The notes under the pieces were generated by a model. That model worked only from the letters and a program-made list of their open reading frames with translations. It made no database searches and was not told the DNA's origin. 64,000 bases of DNA from NCBI RefSeq assembly GCF_900091955.1, contig NZ_FMDF01000012.1, forward strand, positions 1 through 64,000, written 5' to 3'. The number at the start of each line of letters is the position of its first letter. Position 1 is the stretch's first letter. A program made the translations under genes and the position numbers. The DNA comes from Streptomyces sp. Ncost-T10-10d. Its GTDB lineage: Bacteria; Actinomycetota; Actinomycetes; Streptomycetales; Streptomycetaceae. This document shows positions 43,565-54,077 of the stretch, piece after piece.

Positions 43565-44158
43565 TCAGCCCACCAGGGCCGGCTCCGGCAAGCCGGGAGC
43601 GGGCGCGGCCGGATGCTGGGCCCGGTGTCGGCCGCCGATGAGTACCGCCGTCAGCCCGAGCGCAGCCCACAGCATGAGCGTGAGCAGCGCACCGCCCGCG
43701 CCGCTGCCGTCGAAGAAGGCGACCGACCGCAGCAGTGAGCCGCCCGCACCCGGCGGCATCAGCTGCCCGATCGTCCCGATCGGCCGGGGCAGCAACTCGG
43801 GAGCGCTGGTCACGCCGGAGAACGGGTTTCCGAGCAGCACCATCAGCAGGGCGCCGAGGTCGACGCCGGGCGGACCGATCACCGCGGCGAGCCCCGTTAC
43901 CGTCCCGCCGATGGCCAGGGCGGTGACCCAGCGTCCCGGCCTCGGCCCACCAGTCGCCGGTGATCACGCCGAGCCGTTTGTCGGTCAGCGCCGCCGCGCC
44001 GATCCCGACCAGCGTGGCCGCGCCGATGAGCGCCAGCGCGGCCCGCCGCCCGCGCAGCCGCAGTATCGTGACCGCGGAGCCCGAGAGGACGCCGGCGATC
44101 GCCAGTGGCAGGAAGCTCGCACCGAGCGCGCTGCCGCGCGGATCCCCGGCGGGCACAC
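43565..44158 (-). pseudogene. Remnant of ABC-2 exporter permease, truncated and frameshifted
   Basis: On the minus strand one frame reads LPLAIAGVLSGSAVTILRLRGRRAALALIGAATLV... to DWWAEAGTLG. Translation then continues in a second frame from about 43940 as WVTALAIGGTVTG, VDLGALLMVLLGNPFSGVTSAPELLP, GQLMPPGAGGSLLRSVAFFDG, ending at the TGA at 43565. The later part matches the C-terminal half of ABC-2 type permeases that pair with TetR regulators. The N-terminal half and the ATPase gene are gone. The break abuts a TetR remnant facing the other way, pointing to a single deletion plus later frameshift. Confidence 0.75.
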
Positions 44159-44159
44159 C

Positions 44160-44607
44160 TGATCGCGGCCATCGCCGATGAGGCAGTCGGCGGCGTCAGG
44201 CGGGCGTTCGAGGAGGCCGCGCGTGTTTCGTCGCCGCCTCCGCCCGACGTGCTGATCGGCCGTGTCGCCCGCTCGCCGCTCGAAAGCACCGGACGGGGCA
44301 TGACCCGACAGGCCTGTGCCGGGCTGATCGTGCAGGTGTGGTCCGAGACTCTGCGCAGTGAGCGGCTGGCTGCCACGCTCGTCGAGGCCTCGGGGGTTTG
44401 CGGGCGGCGTGGACGGAGCTGGTCGACGTGTATCGCGACATCGGCCTGCTCGGCTCCGATGTGTCCGCCGATCATGTGGCCCGCACGCTGATCGCCACCG
44501 CCCAGGGATTCATCGCCCAGCCGGCGATGTTCGGTGACGCCGAACCCGAAGTGCTGGAAAACGGTCTGCGCGGCCTGATGTCCATGGATCTGCAAAAGAT
44601 CAGTTAA
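44160..44607 (+). pseudogene. Remnant of TetR family regulator, truncated and frameshifted
   Basis: The plus strand encodes the ligand-binding part of a TetR protein in two frames. LIAAIADEAVGGVRRAFEEAAR through MTRQACAGLIVQVWSETLRSERLAATLVEA lies in one. After about 44395, RAAWTELVDVYRDIGLLGSDVSADHVARTLIATAQGF to the stop at 44607 lies in another. No helix-turn-helix segment precedes it. The join with the permease remnant near 44158 suggests a deletion that removed the regulator's DNA-binding domain, the intergenic region and an ABC ATPase gene. Confidence 0.75.
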
Positions 44608-44745
44608 CGCGCCGGAAAAACTTCGGCTCTAACGTGCAATACCTCGCCGCGAGAGACCGGTTCGTTGTTCAACAGTCTGTTGATGGCGGCTAGTGTCTCG
44701 CTGCGCCCAGGGCCGGTACTGGGCACCGGACTGTGAGGTGGAAGC

Positions 44746-45048
44746 ATGCAACTGACCCCGCATGAGCAGGAACGCCTGCTCATCCATGTTGCTGCCGACG
44801 TGGCTCAGAGGCGTCGGGCGCGCGGACTGCGGCTCAACCACCCCGAGGCTGTCGCTCTGATCACCACCCATCTGCTGGAGGGTGCTCGCGACGGTCGAAC
44901 GGTCTCCGAACTGATGGCATCGGGCCGCAAGGTGCTCTCCCGCGAGGATGTCATGGACGGGGTGCCCGAGATGATCCATGACGTCCAGGTCGAGGCCACC
45001 TTCCCGGACGGCACCAAGCTCGTGACCGTGCACGAGCCGATCGTCTGA
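44746..45048 (+). CDS. ureA: Urease gamma subunit
   Basis: A 100-residue urease gamma subunit, normal length ([76 protein letters not shown]). First gene of ureA-ureB-ureC-ureF-ureG-ureD, with GGTGGAAG upstream. Urease hydrolyses urea to ammonia and carbamate in the cytoplasm. A promoter is not obvious, but the 138 bases following the TetR remnant are free for it. Confidence 0.97.
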   Translation: MQLTPHEQERLLIHVAADVAQRRRARGLRLNHPEAVALITTHLLEGARDGRTVSELMASGRKVLSREDVMDGVPEMIHDVQVEATFPDGTKLVTVHEPIV

Positions 45049-45062
45049 GGGAGGTGTCATCG

Positions 45063-45374
45063 ATGATTCCCGGAGAGATCCTCCACGGAGACGGGCCCGT
45101 ACCGTTCAACGAGGGCCGGTCCGTCACCCGCCTCACCGTTCTCAACGCCGCCGACCGGCCCGTCCAGGTCGGTTCGCACTATCACTTCGCCGAGGCCAAC
45201 CCGGGCCTGGACTTCGACCGTCCGGCCGCCCGCGGACTGAGGCTGAACATCGCCGCCGGGACTGCCGTGCGCTTCGAACCCGGCGTACCCGTCGACATCG
45301 AGCTCGTCCCCCTCGCCGGACGGCGCATCGTCCCCGGCCTGCGCGGCGAAACCGGAGGTGCCCTCGATGGCTGA
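45063..45374 (+). CDS. ureB: Urease beta subunit
   Basis: A 103-residue urease beta subunit starting at ATG 45063 ([18 protein letters not shown]), with GGGAGGTG about 7 bases upstream. [18 protein letters not shown] and GTAVRFEPG match the family. It lies 14 bases after ureA and overlaps the start of ureC by 8 bases. Confidence 0.97.
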   Translation: MIPGEILHGDGPVPFNEGRSVTRLTVLNAADRPVQVGSHYHFAEANPGLDFDRPAARGLRLNIAAGTAVRFEPGVPVDIELVPLAGRRIVPGLRGETGGALDG

Positions 45375-47088
45375 ACTCGACCGCGCGGTCTACGCCGACC
45401 TGTTCGGCCCCACGACCGGCGACCGCATCCGGCTCGCCGACACCGATCTGCTCATCGAGATCGAGGAGGACCGCTCGGGCGGCCCCGGACTCGCGGGAGA
45501 CGAGGCGGTTTTCGGCGGTGGCAAGGTGATTCGCGAGTCGATGGGCCAGGCGCGCACCACACGTGCCGAAGGAGCCCCCGACACCGTCATCACCGGCGCC
45601 GTCATCATCGACCACTGGGGCATCGTCAAGGCGGACATCGGCATCCGCGACGGCCGGATCACCGGGATCGGCAAGGCCGGCAACCCGGACACGATGGACG
45701 GCGTCCACCCCGACCTCGTCATCGGCCCCGAAACCGAAATCATCGCGGGGAACGGGAAGTTCGTGACGGCCGGCGCCATCGACGCGCACGTCCACTTCAT
45801 TTCGCCGACCATCGTCGACCAGGCGCTCTCCGCCGGTGTCACCACGCTTGTCGGCGGTGGCACGGGACCGGCCGAGGGCACGAAGGCGACCACGGTCACT
45901 CCGGGCGCCTGGCACCTCGCCCGGATGTTCGAGGCTCTGGAGGCCTGTCCCGTCAACATCGGGCTGCTCGGCAAGGGCAACACGATGTCGGGCGATGCCA
46001 TGCGCGCCCAACTGCGCGGCGGTGCCCTCGGATTCAAGATCCACGAGGACTGGGGTGCCACTCCCGCCGTCATCGATGCCTGTCTGAACGTGTGCGAGGA
46101 GAGCGGCGCGCAGCTCGCCATTCACACGGACACCCTCAACGAGGCCGGCTTCGTCGCCGATACGCTCGCGGCCATCGCCGGTCGCTCCATCCACGCGTAC
46201 CACACCGAAGGCGCCGGCGGCGGGCACGCCCCGGACATCATCACCGTGGTCTCGGAGCCGTACGTCCTGCCCAGTTCCACCAATCCGACCCGGCCGCACA
46301 CCGTCAACACCATCGAGGAACACCTCGACATGCTGATGGTCTGTCACCACCTCAATCCCGCTGTACCGGAGGACCTGGCCTTCGCCGAGTCCCGGATCCG
46401 TCCCTCCACCATCGCGGCCGAGGACATCCTCCACGACCTCGGGGCGATCTCGATCATCTCCTCCGACGCCCAGGCGATGGGCCGCATCGGCGAGGTCGTT
46501 CTGCGCACCTGGCAGACCGCCCATGTGATGAAGAAGCGCCGCGGCGTCCTTCCCGGCGACGGTCGGGCCGACAACCACCGGGTTCGTCGTTATGTCGCCA
46601 AATACACCATCAACCCCGCGGTCGCCCAGGGCCTCGACCGGGAGATCGGTTCGGTCGAGACCGGCAAGCTCGCCGATCTGGTGCTGTGGGACCCGGCGTT
46701 CTTCGGCGTCAAGCCGCAGACCGTCATCAAGGGCGGGCAGATCGCGTACGCGCAGATGGGCGACGCCAACGCGTCCATCCCCACCCCGCAGCCGGTGATG
46801 CCGCGGCCGATGTTCGGCGCACTCGGGCGGGCGCCCGCCGCCAACTCGTGCAACTTCGTGGCGAACGCGGCCATCGAGGACGGGCTGCCCGAACGCCTCG
46901 GTCTCGGCAAGCGGTTCGTTCCGATCATCAGCACGCGCGGCGTCACCAAGGCCGACATGCGGGAGAACGACGCACTGCCGCAGGTCCACGTCGACCCCGA
47001 CAGCTTCGCCGTGACGATCGACGGCGAACCGGTCGAACCGGCACCCGCCGCCGAACTGCCCATGGCCCAGCGCTACTTCCTCTTCTGA
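45367..47088 (+). CDS. ureC: Urease alpha (catalytic) subunit
   Basis: A 573-residue catalytic subunit with the dinickel centre. Metal and catalytic residues are all visible: HVHF, the carbamylated lysine in [34 protein letters not shown], the flap histidines in MLMVCHHL and the aspartate in [12 protein letters not shown]. The ATG at 45367 follows GGAGGTG and overlaps the ureB end, so subunit translation is coupled. The product is expected to be cytoplasmic and active once loaded by UreFGD. Confidence 0.98.
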   Translation: MAELDRAVYADLFGPTTGDRIRLADTDLLIEIEEDRSGGPGLAGDEAVFGGGKVIRESMGQARTTRAEGAPDTVITGAVIIDHWGIVKADIGIRDGRITGIGKAGNPDTMDGVHPDLVIGPETEIIAGNGKFVTAGAIDAHVHFISPTIVDQALSAGVTTLVGGGTGPAEGTKATTVTPGAWHLARMFEALEACPVNIGLLGKGNTMSGDAMRAQLRGGALGFKIHEDWGATPAVIDACLNVCEESGAQLAIHTDTLNEAGFVADTLAAIAGRSIHAYHTEGAGGGHAPDIITVVSEPYVLPSSTNPTRPHTVNTIEEHLDMLMVCHHLNPAVPEDLAFAESRIRPSTIAAEDILHDLGAISIISSDAQAMGRIGEVVLRTWQTAHVMKKRRGVLPGDGRADNHRVRRYVAKYTINPAVAQGLDREIGSVETGKLADLVLWDPAFFGVKPQTVIKGGQIAYAQMGDANASIPTPQPVMPRPMFGALGRAPAANSCNFVANAAIEDGLPERLGLGKRFVPIISTRGVTKADMRENDALPQVHVDPDSFAVTIDGEPVEPAPAAELPMAQRYFLF

Positions 47089-47101
47089 TGCGGACCATGT
47101 G

Positions 47102-47764
47102 ATGAGTCGCGCAGCTCTGCTCATCCTCGCCGACGGCCGGTTCCCCGCCGGTGGCCACGCCCACTCCGGCGGCGCCGAACCGGCCGTGAAGGAAGGGCAT
47201 ATCCGTAACACCGAGGACCTCGCCGAATTCTGCCGGGGTCGCCTCCACACCACCGGACTCACGGCCGCCGCACTCGCCGCGGCGGCCGCCCACGGCCATG
47301 ACCCGCTCGCGCTCGACGAGGCCGCCGATGCCCGCACCCCGTCACCCGCGCTGCGGACCGTCGCGCGGAAACTCGGCCGGCAACTGATGCGGGCGGCCCG
47401 CGCCACCTGGCCCAGCCCCGAACTCGCCGCGCTCGCCCGGGCCCGACCGCGTGGCGCCCACCAGCCCGTCGTGCTCGGCCTCACCGCACGCGCGGCCGGA
47501 CTGGGGCCCGAGGACGCTGCGCACTGCGTCGCCTATGAGACCGTCAGCGGACCGGCCACCGCTGTTGTCCGGCTGCTCTCCCTCGACCCCTTCGAGGCCA
47601 CCGCCGTCCTCGCCCGCCTCGCACCCGAACTCGACCGGATCGCCGAACAGGCCGTCGCTGCGGCGCACGGAACCATCGATGCGCTGCCCGCCGCCTCCGC
47701 CCCTCTCCTCGACATCACCGCCGAGGCGCACGCGGCCTGGACTGTCCGCCTGTTCGCCTCGTAA
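47102..47764 (+). CDS. ureF: Urease accessory protein UreF
   Basis: A 220-residue UreF homologue (MSRAALLILADGRFPAGGHAHSGG, LMRAARATWPSPELAAL, HQPVVLGLTARAAGLGPEDAAHCVAYE). UreF works with UreD and UreG to deliver nickel and CO2 to UreC. It starts 13 bases after ureC. A GTG directly in front of the ATG (47099) is an equally possible start. Confidence 0.93.
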   Translation: MSRAALLILADGRFPAGGHAHSGGAEPAVKEGHIRNTEDLAEFCRGRLHTTGLTAAALAAAAAHGHDPLALDEAADARTPSPALRTVARKLGRQLMRAARATWPSPELAALARARPRGAHQPVVLGLTARAAGLGPEDAAHCVAYETVSGPATAVVRLLSLDPFEATAVLARLAPELDRIAEQAVAAAHGTIDALPAASAPLLDITAEAHAAWTVRLFAS

Positions 47765-47791
47765 ACCTGCAAGAACCAGGAGCCGAACACC

Positions 47792-48465
<674 letters not shown>

Positions 48466-48469
<4 letters not shown>

Positions 48470-49239
48470 GCGTCCAGGCCACCGCCCGGATCGCCGCGGT
48501 CCTCGACAGCCGGGGCATCACCTCGCTCCCTGTGCTGGAGAGCGACGGGCCGCTCGCCCTGCGCCGCACCCGGGCCGCGAACGGCTCGAACGCCCGTGTC
48601 ACCATCGTCGGCGCGATGAGCGCGCCGCTCGGCGGCGACCGGCTCGCCATCGAGGCACAGGTCGAGGAAGACGCCCGGCTCACCGTCGACTCGGCCGCGG
48701 CCACCGTCGCCCTGCCCGGACCGGGAGCGGCCGCCGAGCCCGCCACGTACGACATCCGGTTGAACGTGGGGGAGCGGGCCGGACTCCGCTGGCTGCCGGA
48801 GCAACTCGTCTCGGCGCACGGCAGCGTCCTGCACATGACCACACGGGTCGAACTCGCCCCCACCGCACGGCTGGTGCTGCGCGAGGAGCAGATTCTCGGA
48901 CGCCACGGCGAGAGCACCGGCACCCTCACCAGCCGCCTCACAGTGCACCGCGCCGGCCGTCCGCTGATCGACCAGCAGGTGGCGTACGGGCCGGGGGCAC
49001 CCGGAGGCTGGGACGGCGCGGCCGTCCTGGGCGGCCACCGTGCCGTCGGTCAACTCCTCGTCGTTGAGCCCTCGTTCGAAGAGAAATGCCCCGAAGCGCG
49101 CCTGCTGGGGCCGACCTCCGTTCTCACCCCACTCGTCGGTCCGGCTGTGCTGGTGACGGCGGTCGCCCCCGATGCACGCCTGCTGCGCAGGGTCCTGAGC
49201 GATGCGCTGAGCGATGTACTCGACACCCCGACCGGATGA
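48466..49239 (+). CDS. ureD: Urease accessory protein UreD (UreH)
   Basis: A 257-residue UreD/UreH scaffold protein, last in the operon and translationally coupled to ureG by an ATGA overlap. Family segments are [55 protein letters not shown] and [12 protein letters not shown]. It binds the apo-urease and channels nickel. As in other Actinobacteria it is slightly shorter and more divergent than proteobacterial UreD. Confidence 0.92.
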
Positions 49240-49396
49240 ATACCGCTCAGCGGGACACGGCTCTCCGGTTATCGATTCGGTAAAGAAGTGGGTCTGTGGC
49301 CTGTTCTCAGGAACCTCACAGACGACAAGATCCGCAGGAGGTCCCGAATGAATTGCGCCGCCACCGGCGGTGCTTCAGATATGGGGGAGGTTCCAC

Positions 49397-50974
49397 TTGA
49401 GACGCACAGCAGTGCTCGGCTCGGCCGGGGCTCTGATCGCAGGCACGCTCATAGCGGGCGCGGTGACCGCACCGGCGGCCACGGCCGAAGACCGTCACCA
49501 CCGCGGTTCCGAGGCGCGCGGCGTTCAGGTCGCCGCGGCACGGGCGGCCAGGTCCGGCATCGACTGGAAGGACTGTCCGGCCGACTGGGCCATAGCCAAG
49601 CCGATCCAGTGCGGCTGGGTGACCGTGCCGCTCGACTACGCCAGGCCCGACGGCAAGCAGATCAAGATCGCCGTCGACCGGCACGTCAGCACCGGTACGA
49701 AGGACGAGCGACAGGGCGCCCTGCTGTACAACCCGGGCGGCCCCGGCGGTTCGGGGATGCGGTTCCCCACCCGGATCACCAACAAGAACCCGCTCTGGGC
49801 GAACACGGCGAAAGCGTACGACTTCGTCGGCTTCGACCCTCGCGGCGTCGGGCACTCCGCGCCGATCTCCTGTGTCGATCCCCAGGAGTTCGTCAAGGCC
49901 CCCAAGGCCGACCCCGTACCCGACTCCGAGGCCGACAAGCGCGCCCAGCGCAAGCTCGCCGCCGAGTACGCGGACGGTTGCGCCCAGCGCAGCGGTGACA
50001 TGCTGCCGCACATGACCACGCCGAACACCGCCCGCGACCTGGACGTCATCCGCGCCGCTCTCGGTGAGGAGAAGCTCAACTACCTGGGCGTCTCCTACGG
50101 CACCTACCTGGGAGCGGTCTACGGCACGCTCTTCCCGACCCACGTCCGCCGCATGGTGGTCGACAGTGTCGTCAACCCGGCCAAGGACAACATCTGGTAC
50201 CAGGCCAACCTGAACCAGGACATCGCCTTCCAGGGACGCTGGGACGACTGGAAGGCATGGGTCGCCAAGAACGACTCCGTCTTCCACATCGGCAACACCC
50301 CCGCGAAGGTCGAGCAGGCGTGGCTGGAGCTGCGCGCCGCCGCGAAGAAGAACCCGATCGGCGGCGTCGTCGGCCCCGCCGAGCTCATCGGCTTCTTCCA
50401 GAGCGCGCCGTACTACGACTCCTCCTGGGCGCCCGTCGCCCGGATCTGGAGCGACTACCTGGGCGGCGACACCCAGGCTCTGGTCGACGCAGCAGGCCCG
50501 GACATGTCCGACACCGCCGGGAACATCTCCTCGGAGAACGGCAACGCCGTGTACACGGCGGTCGAGTGCACGGACGCCAAGTGGCCCACCAGTTGGCAGA
50601 AGTGGGACCGCGACAACAGCCGGCTGCACAAGGAATACCCGTTCATGACCTGGGCGAACGCCTGGATGAACCTGCCCTGTGCGACCTGGTCGGCGAAGCA
50701 GCAGACCCCGCTGAACGTGAAGACCGGAAAGGGCCTGCCGCCCGTGCTGATCGTGCAGTCCACGCGTGACGCCGCCACCCCGTACGAAGGCGCCGTCGAA
50801 CTGCACAAGCGCTTCAAGGGCTCGCGCCTCGTCACGGAGCGGGACGCCGGTTCGCACGGCGTCACCGGTCTGGTCAACCCCTGCATCAACGAGCGGGTGG
50901 ACACCTACCTGCTCACCGGCAGGACCGACCGCAGCGACGTGACGTGCGCCCCGCACGCCACACCCAAGCCGTAA
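49397..50974 (+). CDS. tap: Secreted tripeptidyl aminopeptidase (Tap-type)
   Basis: A 525-residue secreted serine aminopeptidase. The start is TTG 49397 (LRRTAVLGSAGALIAGTLIAG), chosen because GGGGGAGG sits 6 bases upstream and a signal peptide with AxA cleavage (APAATA) follows at once. The catalytic serine is in GVSYGTYLGA, the acid in QSTRDAATPYEGA and the histidine in DAGSHGVTG. GALLYNPGGPGGSG is the oxyanion loop. The sequence is very close to the Streptomyces lividans Tap protein as I know it, which removes tripeptides from secreted proteins. It follows the urease genes but is an independent unit ending in a strong terminator. Confidence 0.95.
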   Translation: MRRTAVLGSAGALIAGTLIAGAVTAPAATAEDRHHRGSEARGVQVAAARAARSGIDWKDCPADWAIAKPIQCGWVTVPLDYARPDGKQIKIAVDRHVSTGTKDERQGALLYNPGGPGGSGMRFPTRITNKNPLWANTAKAYDFVGFDPRGVGHSAPISCVDPQEFVKAPKADPVPDSEADKRAQRKLAAEYADGCAQRSGDMLPHMTTPNTARDLDVIRAALGEEKLNYLGVSYGTYLGAVYGTLFPTHVRRMVVDSVVNPAKDNIWYQANLNQDIAFQGRWDDWKAWVAKNDSVFHIGNTPAKVEQAWLELRAAAKKNPIGGVVGPAELIGFFQSAPYYDSSWAPVARIWSDYLGGDTQALVDAAGPDMSDTAGNISSENGNAVYTAVECTDAKWPTSWQKWDRDNSRLHKEYPFMTWANAWMNLPCATWSAKQQTPLNVKTGKGLPPVLIVQSTRDAATPYEGAVELHKRFKGSRLVTERDAGSHGVTGLVNPCINERVDTYLLTGRTDRSDVTCAPHATPKP

Positions 50975-50993
50975 CGGTCATACCTTATGGGCA

Positions 50994-51028
50994 CGGGCGG
51001 CCGGTGGCCTCGAACCACCGGCCGCCCG
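50994..51028. terminator. Strong hairpin between tap and epimerase genes
   Basis: A perfect 14-base-pair stem, CGGGCGGCCGGTGG (50994-51007) with CCACCGGCCGCCCG (51015-51028), around a 7-base loop. It sits between two convergent genes and is followed by TT on the plus strand. Confidence 0.85.
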
Positions 51029-51049
51029 TTCTCGCGTACGGGCTCCGAC

Positions 51050-52099
51050 TCACGCCTTGCGGTCGTACGTCTCCAGCCAGGCGTCCTCCGCCGCGTAGTC
51101 GAAGAGCTTCCTCCCGTATGCCCGCAGCATGAGGGGAAAGGCGTCCGTCCAGTCCTCGCCCTCCAATTGCGCGCCGATCCACTCGACCGTTTCCGGAAGC
51201 GACTCCACATAGTCCGTCACCGGCCGGTACCCGAGTTCCCGCTCGGCGGCCGTCATGTCGTACACGATGGGATGGGCAGCGCTCCAAGGCGTCGAACCGA
51301 CGCCATCGTCCCCGGGCGCGCCGGCCATCAGCACGGTCTCGGTCCTCCGGCCGAGCACCGCGTCGACGGCCTCGCCGATCTCCGCGACCGTCGGCGCCTG
51401 CGGATCCCCGGCATTGAGCACCCGCGAACCGGGCCGCCCGGCGGCGAGCCGGATCAGCTCGGCCAGGTTGGATACATGGACCGGGTGGAAACGGGACGTC
51501 CCGCCGTACGAGAGCACCCGCCGCCCGCGGCCGTCCAGGAGCCGCTTCACGAAGTACAGCTCTCGGGGCGAGCGGCAGTACGCCCCGTGAATCGCCCCCG
51601 CACGCAACAGCGTCACAGGCAGTGCCTCCCCCGCCGCGAGCAGATCCTGCTCCAGCTGTATCTTCCGCGTCCCGTAGGTGGCATCGCCGGCCGGCACGGT
51701 GCGCTGGGTCTCCGGGACCGGCACGGGGTACCGCGGAGCTCGGTCGGGCTCGCCCTGTGTGTCGAAGCTGCGACCCTGATCGTCCTCGTACACCGCACCG
51801 CTGGAGATGACCACCGCCGAACCGATCCGGTCCGCGAGGCCGGTCAGCTGCCGGGCGTGATCCGCGCCGTACGCGACCATGTCGACCAGTACGTCACAAC
51901 CGTCACCCAGAGCCGCCGCCAGCACTCCGTCCTTGTCCCGGTCGAGAGCCGTCGTGCGCACCGCGCCGCCCCACCGCGCGTCCCGGCCGCCGCCGCGTGA
52001 AGCGGCCGTCACCTCCCAGCCGTCCTCGACGAGGGCCTGGACGGCCACCCGCCCGATCTGTCCCGTCGCTCCCAGAACCCATGCGTTTCCCCTGCTCAT
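51050..52099 (-). CDS. NAD-dependent epimerase/dehydratase-like (SDR) protein
   Basis: A 349-residue extended SDR protein from the ATG at 52099 (MSRGNAWVLGATGQIG); a GTG at 52108 would add three residues. The dinucleotide motif is GATGQIGRVAV and the active-site pair reads YGTRK. The catalytic serine region is VVISSGAVYEDDQG. Such proteins oxidise or isomerise nucleotide sugars or isoflavone-like substrates, and the specific substrate is not evident. It is monocistronic and converges on tap across a hairpin. Confidence 0.88.
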   Translation of the reverse strand: MSRGNAWVLGATGQIGRVAVQALVEDGWEVTAASRGGGRDARWGGAVRTTALDRDKDGVLAAALGDGCDVLVDMVAYGADHARQLTGLADRIGSAVVISSGAVYEDDQGRSFDTQGEPDRAPRYPVPVPETQRTVPAGDATYGTRKIQLEQDLLAAGEALPVTLLRAGAIHGAYCRSPRELYFVKRLLDGRGRRVLSYGGTSRFHPVHVSNLAELIRLAAGRPGSRVLNAGDPQAPTVAEIGEAVDAVLGRRTETVLMAGAPGDDGVGSTPWSAAHPIVYDMTAAERELGYRPVTDYVESLPETVEWIGAQLEGEDWTDAFPLMLRAYGRKLFDYAAEDAWLETYDRKA

Positions 52100-52163
52100 G
52101 AGAGGCACGCTAGGACGAGGCCGTCGCCCGGACCAGTGGAGTTCACCCAGCGCGGATTCGCCG

Positions 52164-52883
52164 TCAGCGTCGCAGCTTCGGGAACTTCTTCGACTGCCCT
52201 ACCTGCTCGGCCTGCGTGGCCTTCACCTTGGCCGCGTACTCGTCGACGTACTCCTGTCCGGAGAGGCCGAGAATCGCGTACATGATCTCGTCGGTGACCG
52301 CCCGGATCGCCGCCTTCTGGTTCTCCAGACCTGCGTAGCGGGAGAAGTCCAGCGGCTCACCGAAGCGGATGGTGACCCGCTTGATGCGCGGGACGACCTG
52401 TCCCGGCGGCTGGATCTCGAACGTACCGACCATCGCGCACGGCACCACCGGCACCTGCGCCGTGATCGCCATCACGGCCACGCCGACCTTGCCCTTGTAC
52501 AGCCGGCCGTCGTGCGAACGGGTGCCCTCCGGATAGATCCCCAGCAGCTCACCCCTGCTCAGCACCCCGAGCCCTTCGCGGATCGCCGCCTGCCCGGCGT
52601 CCTTGCCGGACCGGTCCACCGGAATCTGCCCGATGCTGTGGAAGAAGGCGGCGGTCAGCCGCCCTTTCACCCCCGGTCCGGTGAAGTACTCGGCCTTGGC
52701 GAGAAACGTGATGCGCCGTTTGAGGATCGCGGGCATCAGGAAGTGGTCGGAGAACGACAGATGGTTACCGGCGACGATGGCCGCGCCGTCCTCCGGGATG
52801 TGTTCCAGGCCCTCGATCCTGGGGCGGAAGAACAGCCGGAGGAGCGGTCCGAGGATGGCGTATTTGAGCACGTAATAGAACAC
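52164..52883 (-). CDS. 1-acyl-sn-glycerol-3-phosphate acyltransferase (PlsC-like)
   Basis: A 239-residue lysophospholipid acyltransferase. The catalytic NHxxxxD-type box is GNHLSFSDHFL (about residues 39-49), the acceptor-binding motif is GIYPEGTRSHDGRLYKGKVG, and VPVVPCAMVGT is the third block. An N-terminal hydrophobic helix anchors it to the membrane (FYYVLKYAILGPLLRLFF). It adds the second acyl chain in phosphatidic acid synthesis or makes a related lipid. Single gene, with a 503-base space upstream. Confidence 0.93.
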   Translation of the reverse strand: MFYYVLKYAILGPLLRLFFRPRIEGLEHIPEDGAAIVAGNHLSFSDHFLMPAILKRRITFLAKAEYFTGPGVKGRLTAAFFHSIGQIPVDRSGKDAGQAAIREGLGVLSRGELLGIYPEGTRSHDGRLYKGKVGVAVMAITAQVPVVPCAMVGTFEIQPPGQVVPRIKRVTIRFGEPLDFSRYAGLENQKAAIRAVTDEIMYAILGLSGQEYVDEYAAKVKATQAEQVGQSKKFPKLRR

Positions 52884-53386
52884 GGGGGGCTCCTAGCTCT
52901 ACCGGATCGGCTCCAGGGCTGCATTCTGCCGGGTCAGCGGACATCTGACGGGAGGACAGCCTAGGTGCAGCCGTCCTCCCGCGTATCCGTCTCCGGGCAG
53001 GTCGATGCTGACCCGACGCCGACTCCACTGATAAGGCATCGGGCCGGACTCTCCTGTCGGAGCAGGTGCGGGCCGAGGCCGGTCCGTCGGCGTCTCGATG
53101 TGCGGCTCGGCAGTATCTGGCGGCACTCACCGACCAGTTGCACGCACTGAGCCGCGGCGAGGACCCGCGGTTCGTGCTGCAGTGACTGACCGCGCCGGCT
53201 GTTCGGGATGGATGGCGCTGATCTGCAGAGTCATGCGGTCACAGTCCCTGGGCCGCGCGTCGGGTCGATGGATGGGTTCCGTTTCACGGTGAGGGGACCC
53301 CCGAGGAGCCGTGCGGGTCAAGCCTTGGCGTCTCGACCCGCACCACTGCGTCTGCGCTGTCCCCGTCGGGGTCGCGCAACCCGCGG
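52884..53386. other. Intergenic region, possible gene remnant
   Basis: 503 bases without a supported gene. On the plus strand about 53012-53185 is open and coding-like (LLSEQVRAEAGPSAS, then ARQYLAALTDQLHALSRGED) but has no start codon with ribosome binding site and no recognisable family. It looks like the C-terminal end of a lost gene. The rest shows nothing beyond probable promoter DNA for the acyltransferase gene. Confidence 0.4.
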
Positions 53387-54028
53387 TCAGTCCTTCAGAT
53401 GCTCCAGGATCCGGTGCATCCCGCTGTTCCAGTTCTCCTTGAGTGCCGCGACGGCCGCGTCGAGGTCGCCGCGCTGCAGGCACTCGGCGATCCGCTCGTG
53501 CTCCACCGCCGACCGCTCCAGGATGTCCTGGTCGCCCAGGGCCACCCGCTCGTAGCGGTGCATCGTCACCTTCAGGGAGGTGATCAGCTTCATCAGGCGG
53601 TTGTTCGTGCAGCCGGACAGGAGCAGGTCGTGCCACGCGTCGTCGTAACGCTCTATGACGTCGTGCGGCGCCTGCGGGGCCGAGAACGCACGCGCCTCCT
53701 CGAGGAGGCGGGGGGCTGTCGCCGCCAGGTGCTCGGGATCGCTGGACTCCAGGGCGAGCGCCTCCAGCGTGGCGACGATCGCGGACAGGTGACGGAACTC
53801 CTGCGCGCTGAGCGGCGTGAAGCGGAAGCCCTTGCCGCGCTCGCTGGTGATGACGCCCTCGCGCTCCAGCGTGATCAGTGCCTCGCGCAGCGGAGTACGG
53901 CTGACGCCGAGTTCGGTGGCCAGCTGCCCCTCGTTGATCGGCTCGCTGGTTGCGATCGTGCCGCGCCCGAGGCGCTTGATCAGTTCCTCCTTGACCTGTT
54001 CGCGCAGCGGGCGATTTTCGATTGGCAT
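53387..54028 (-). CDS. FCD-domain GntR regulator (FadR subfamily)
   Basis: A 213-residue regulator with GntR winged helix at about residues 8-72 (LREQVKEELIKRLGRGTIATSEPINEGQLATELGVSRTPLREALITLEREGV). The FCD all-helical effector domain is at about 80-205, with the metal-binding D and H residues (YDDAWHDLLLSG, HERIAECLQRGD). It lies 49 bases after the SDR gene on the same strand and is probably the last gene of the gcvPA-like operon. It is the prime candidate to bind the palindromes at 59279-59342. The ligand is likely a small carboxylic acid. Confidence 0.94.
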   Translation of the reverse strand: MPIENRPLREQVKEELIKRLGRGTIATSEPINEGQLATELGVSRTPLREALITLEREGVITSERGKGFRFTPLSAQEFRHLSAIVATLEALALESSDPEHLAATAPRLLEEARAFSAPQAPHDVIERYDDAWHDLLLSGCTNNRLMKLITSLKVTMHRYERVALGDQDILERSAVEHERIAECLQRGDLDAAVAALKENWNSGMHRILEHLKD

Positions 54029-54077
54029 GTGAGGCTGCCCTCCCCTTCGGTCCGGTCGATTATCCGCTACCGGCGGG

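Noticed and set aside
43491..44162. A 223-codon plus-strand frame opposite the permease remnant
   Set aside because: Its translation is Pro/Arg/Ser-rich, and the minus strand clearly encodes membrane-protein segments of a known family in two frames, so the plus frame is a shadow.
45142..47484. A 780-codon open frame on the minus strand opposite ureB-ureF
   Set aside because: It lies antisense to unquestionable urease genes with all catalytic motifs in place, and its translation is Gly/Arg/Asp/Val-rich without any recognisable domain.
53012..53185. Small gene on the plus strand in the 503-base gap
   Set aside because: The frame looks coding-like but has no start with a ribosome binding site and no recognised family; kept only as a possible remnant.
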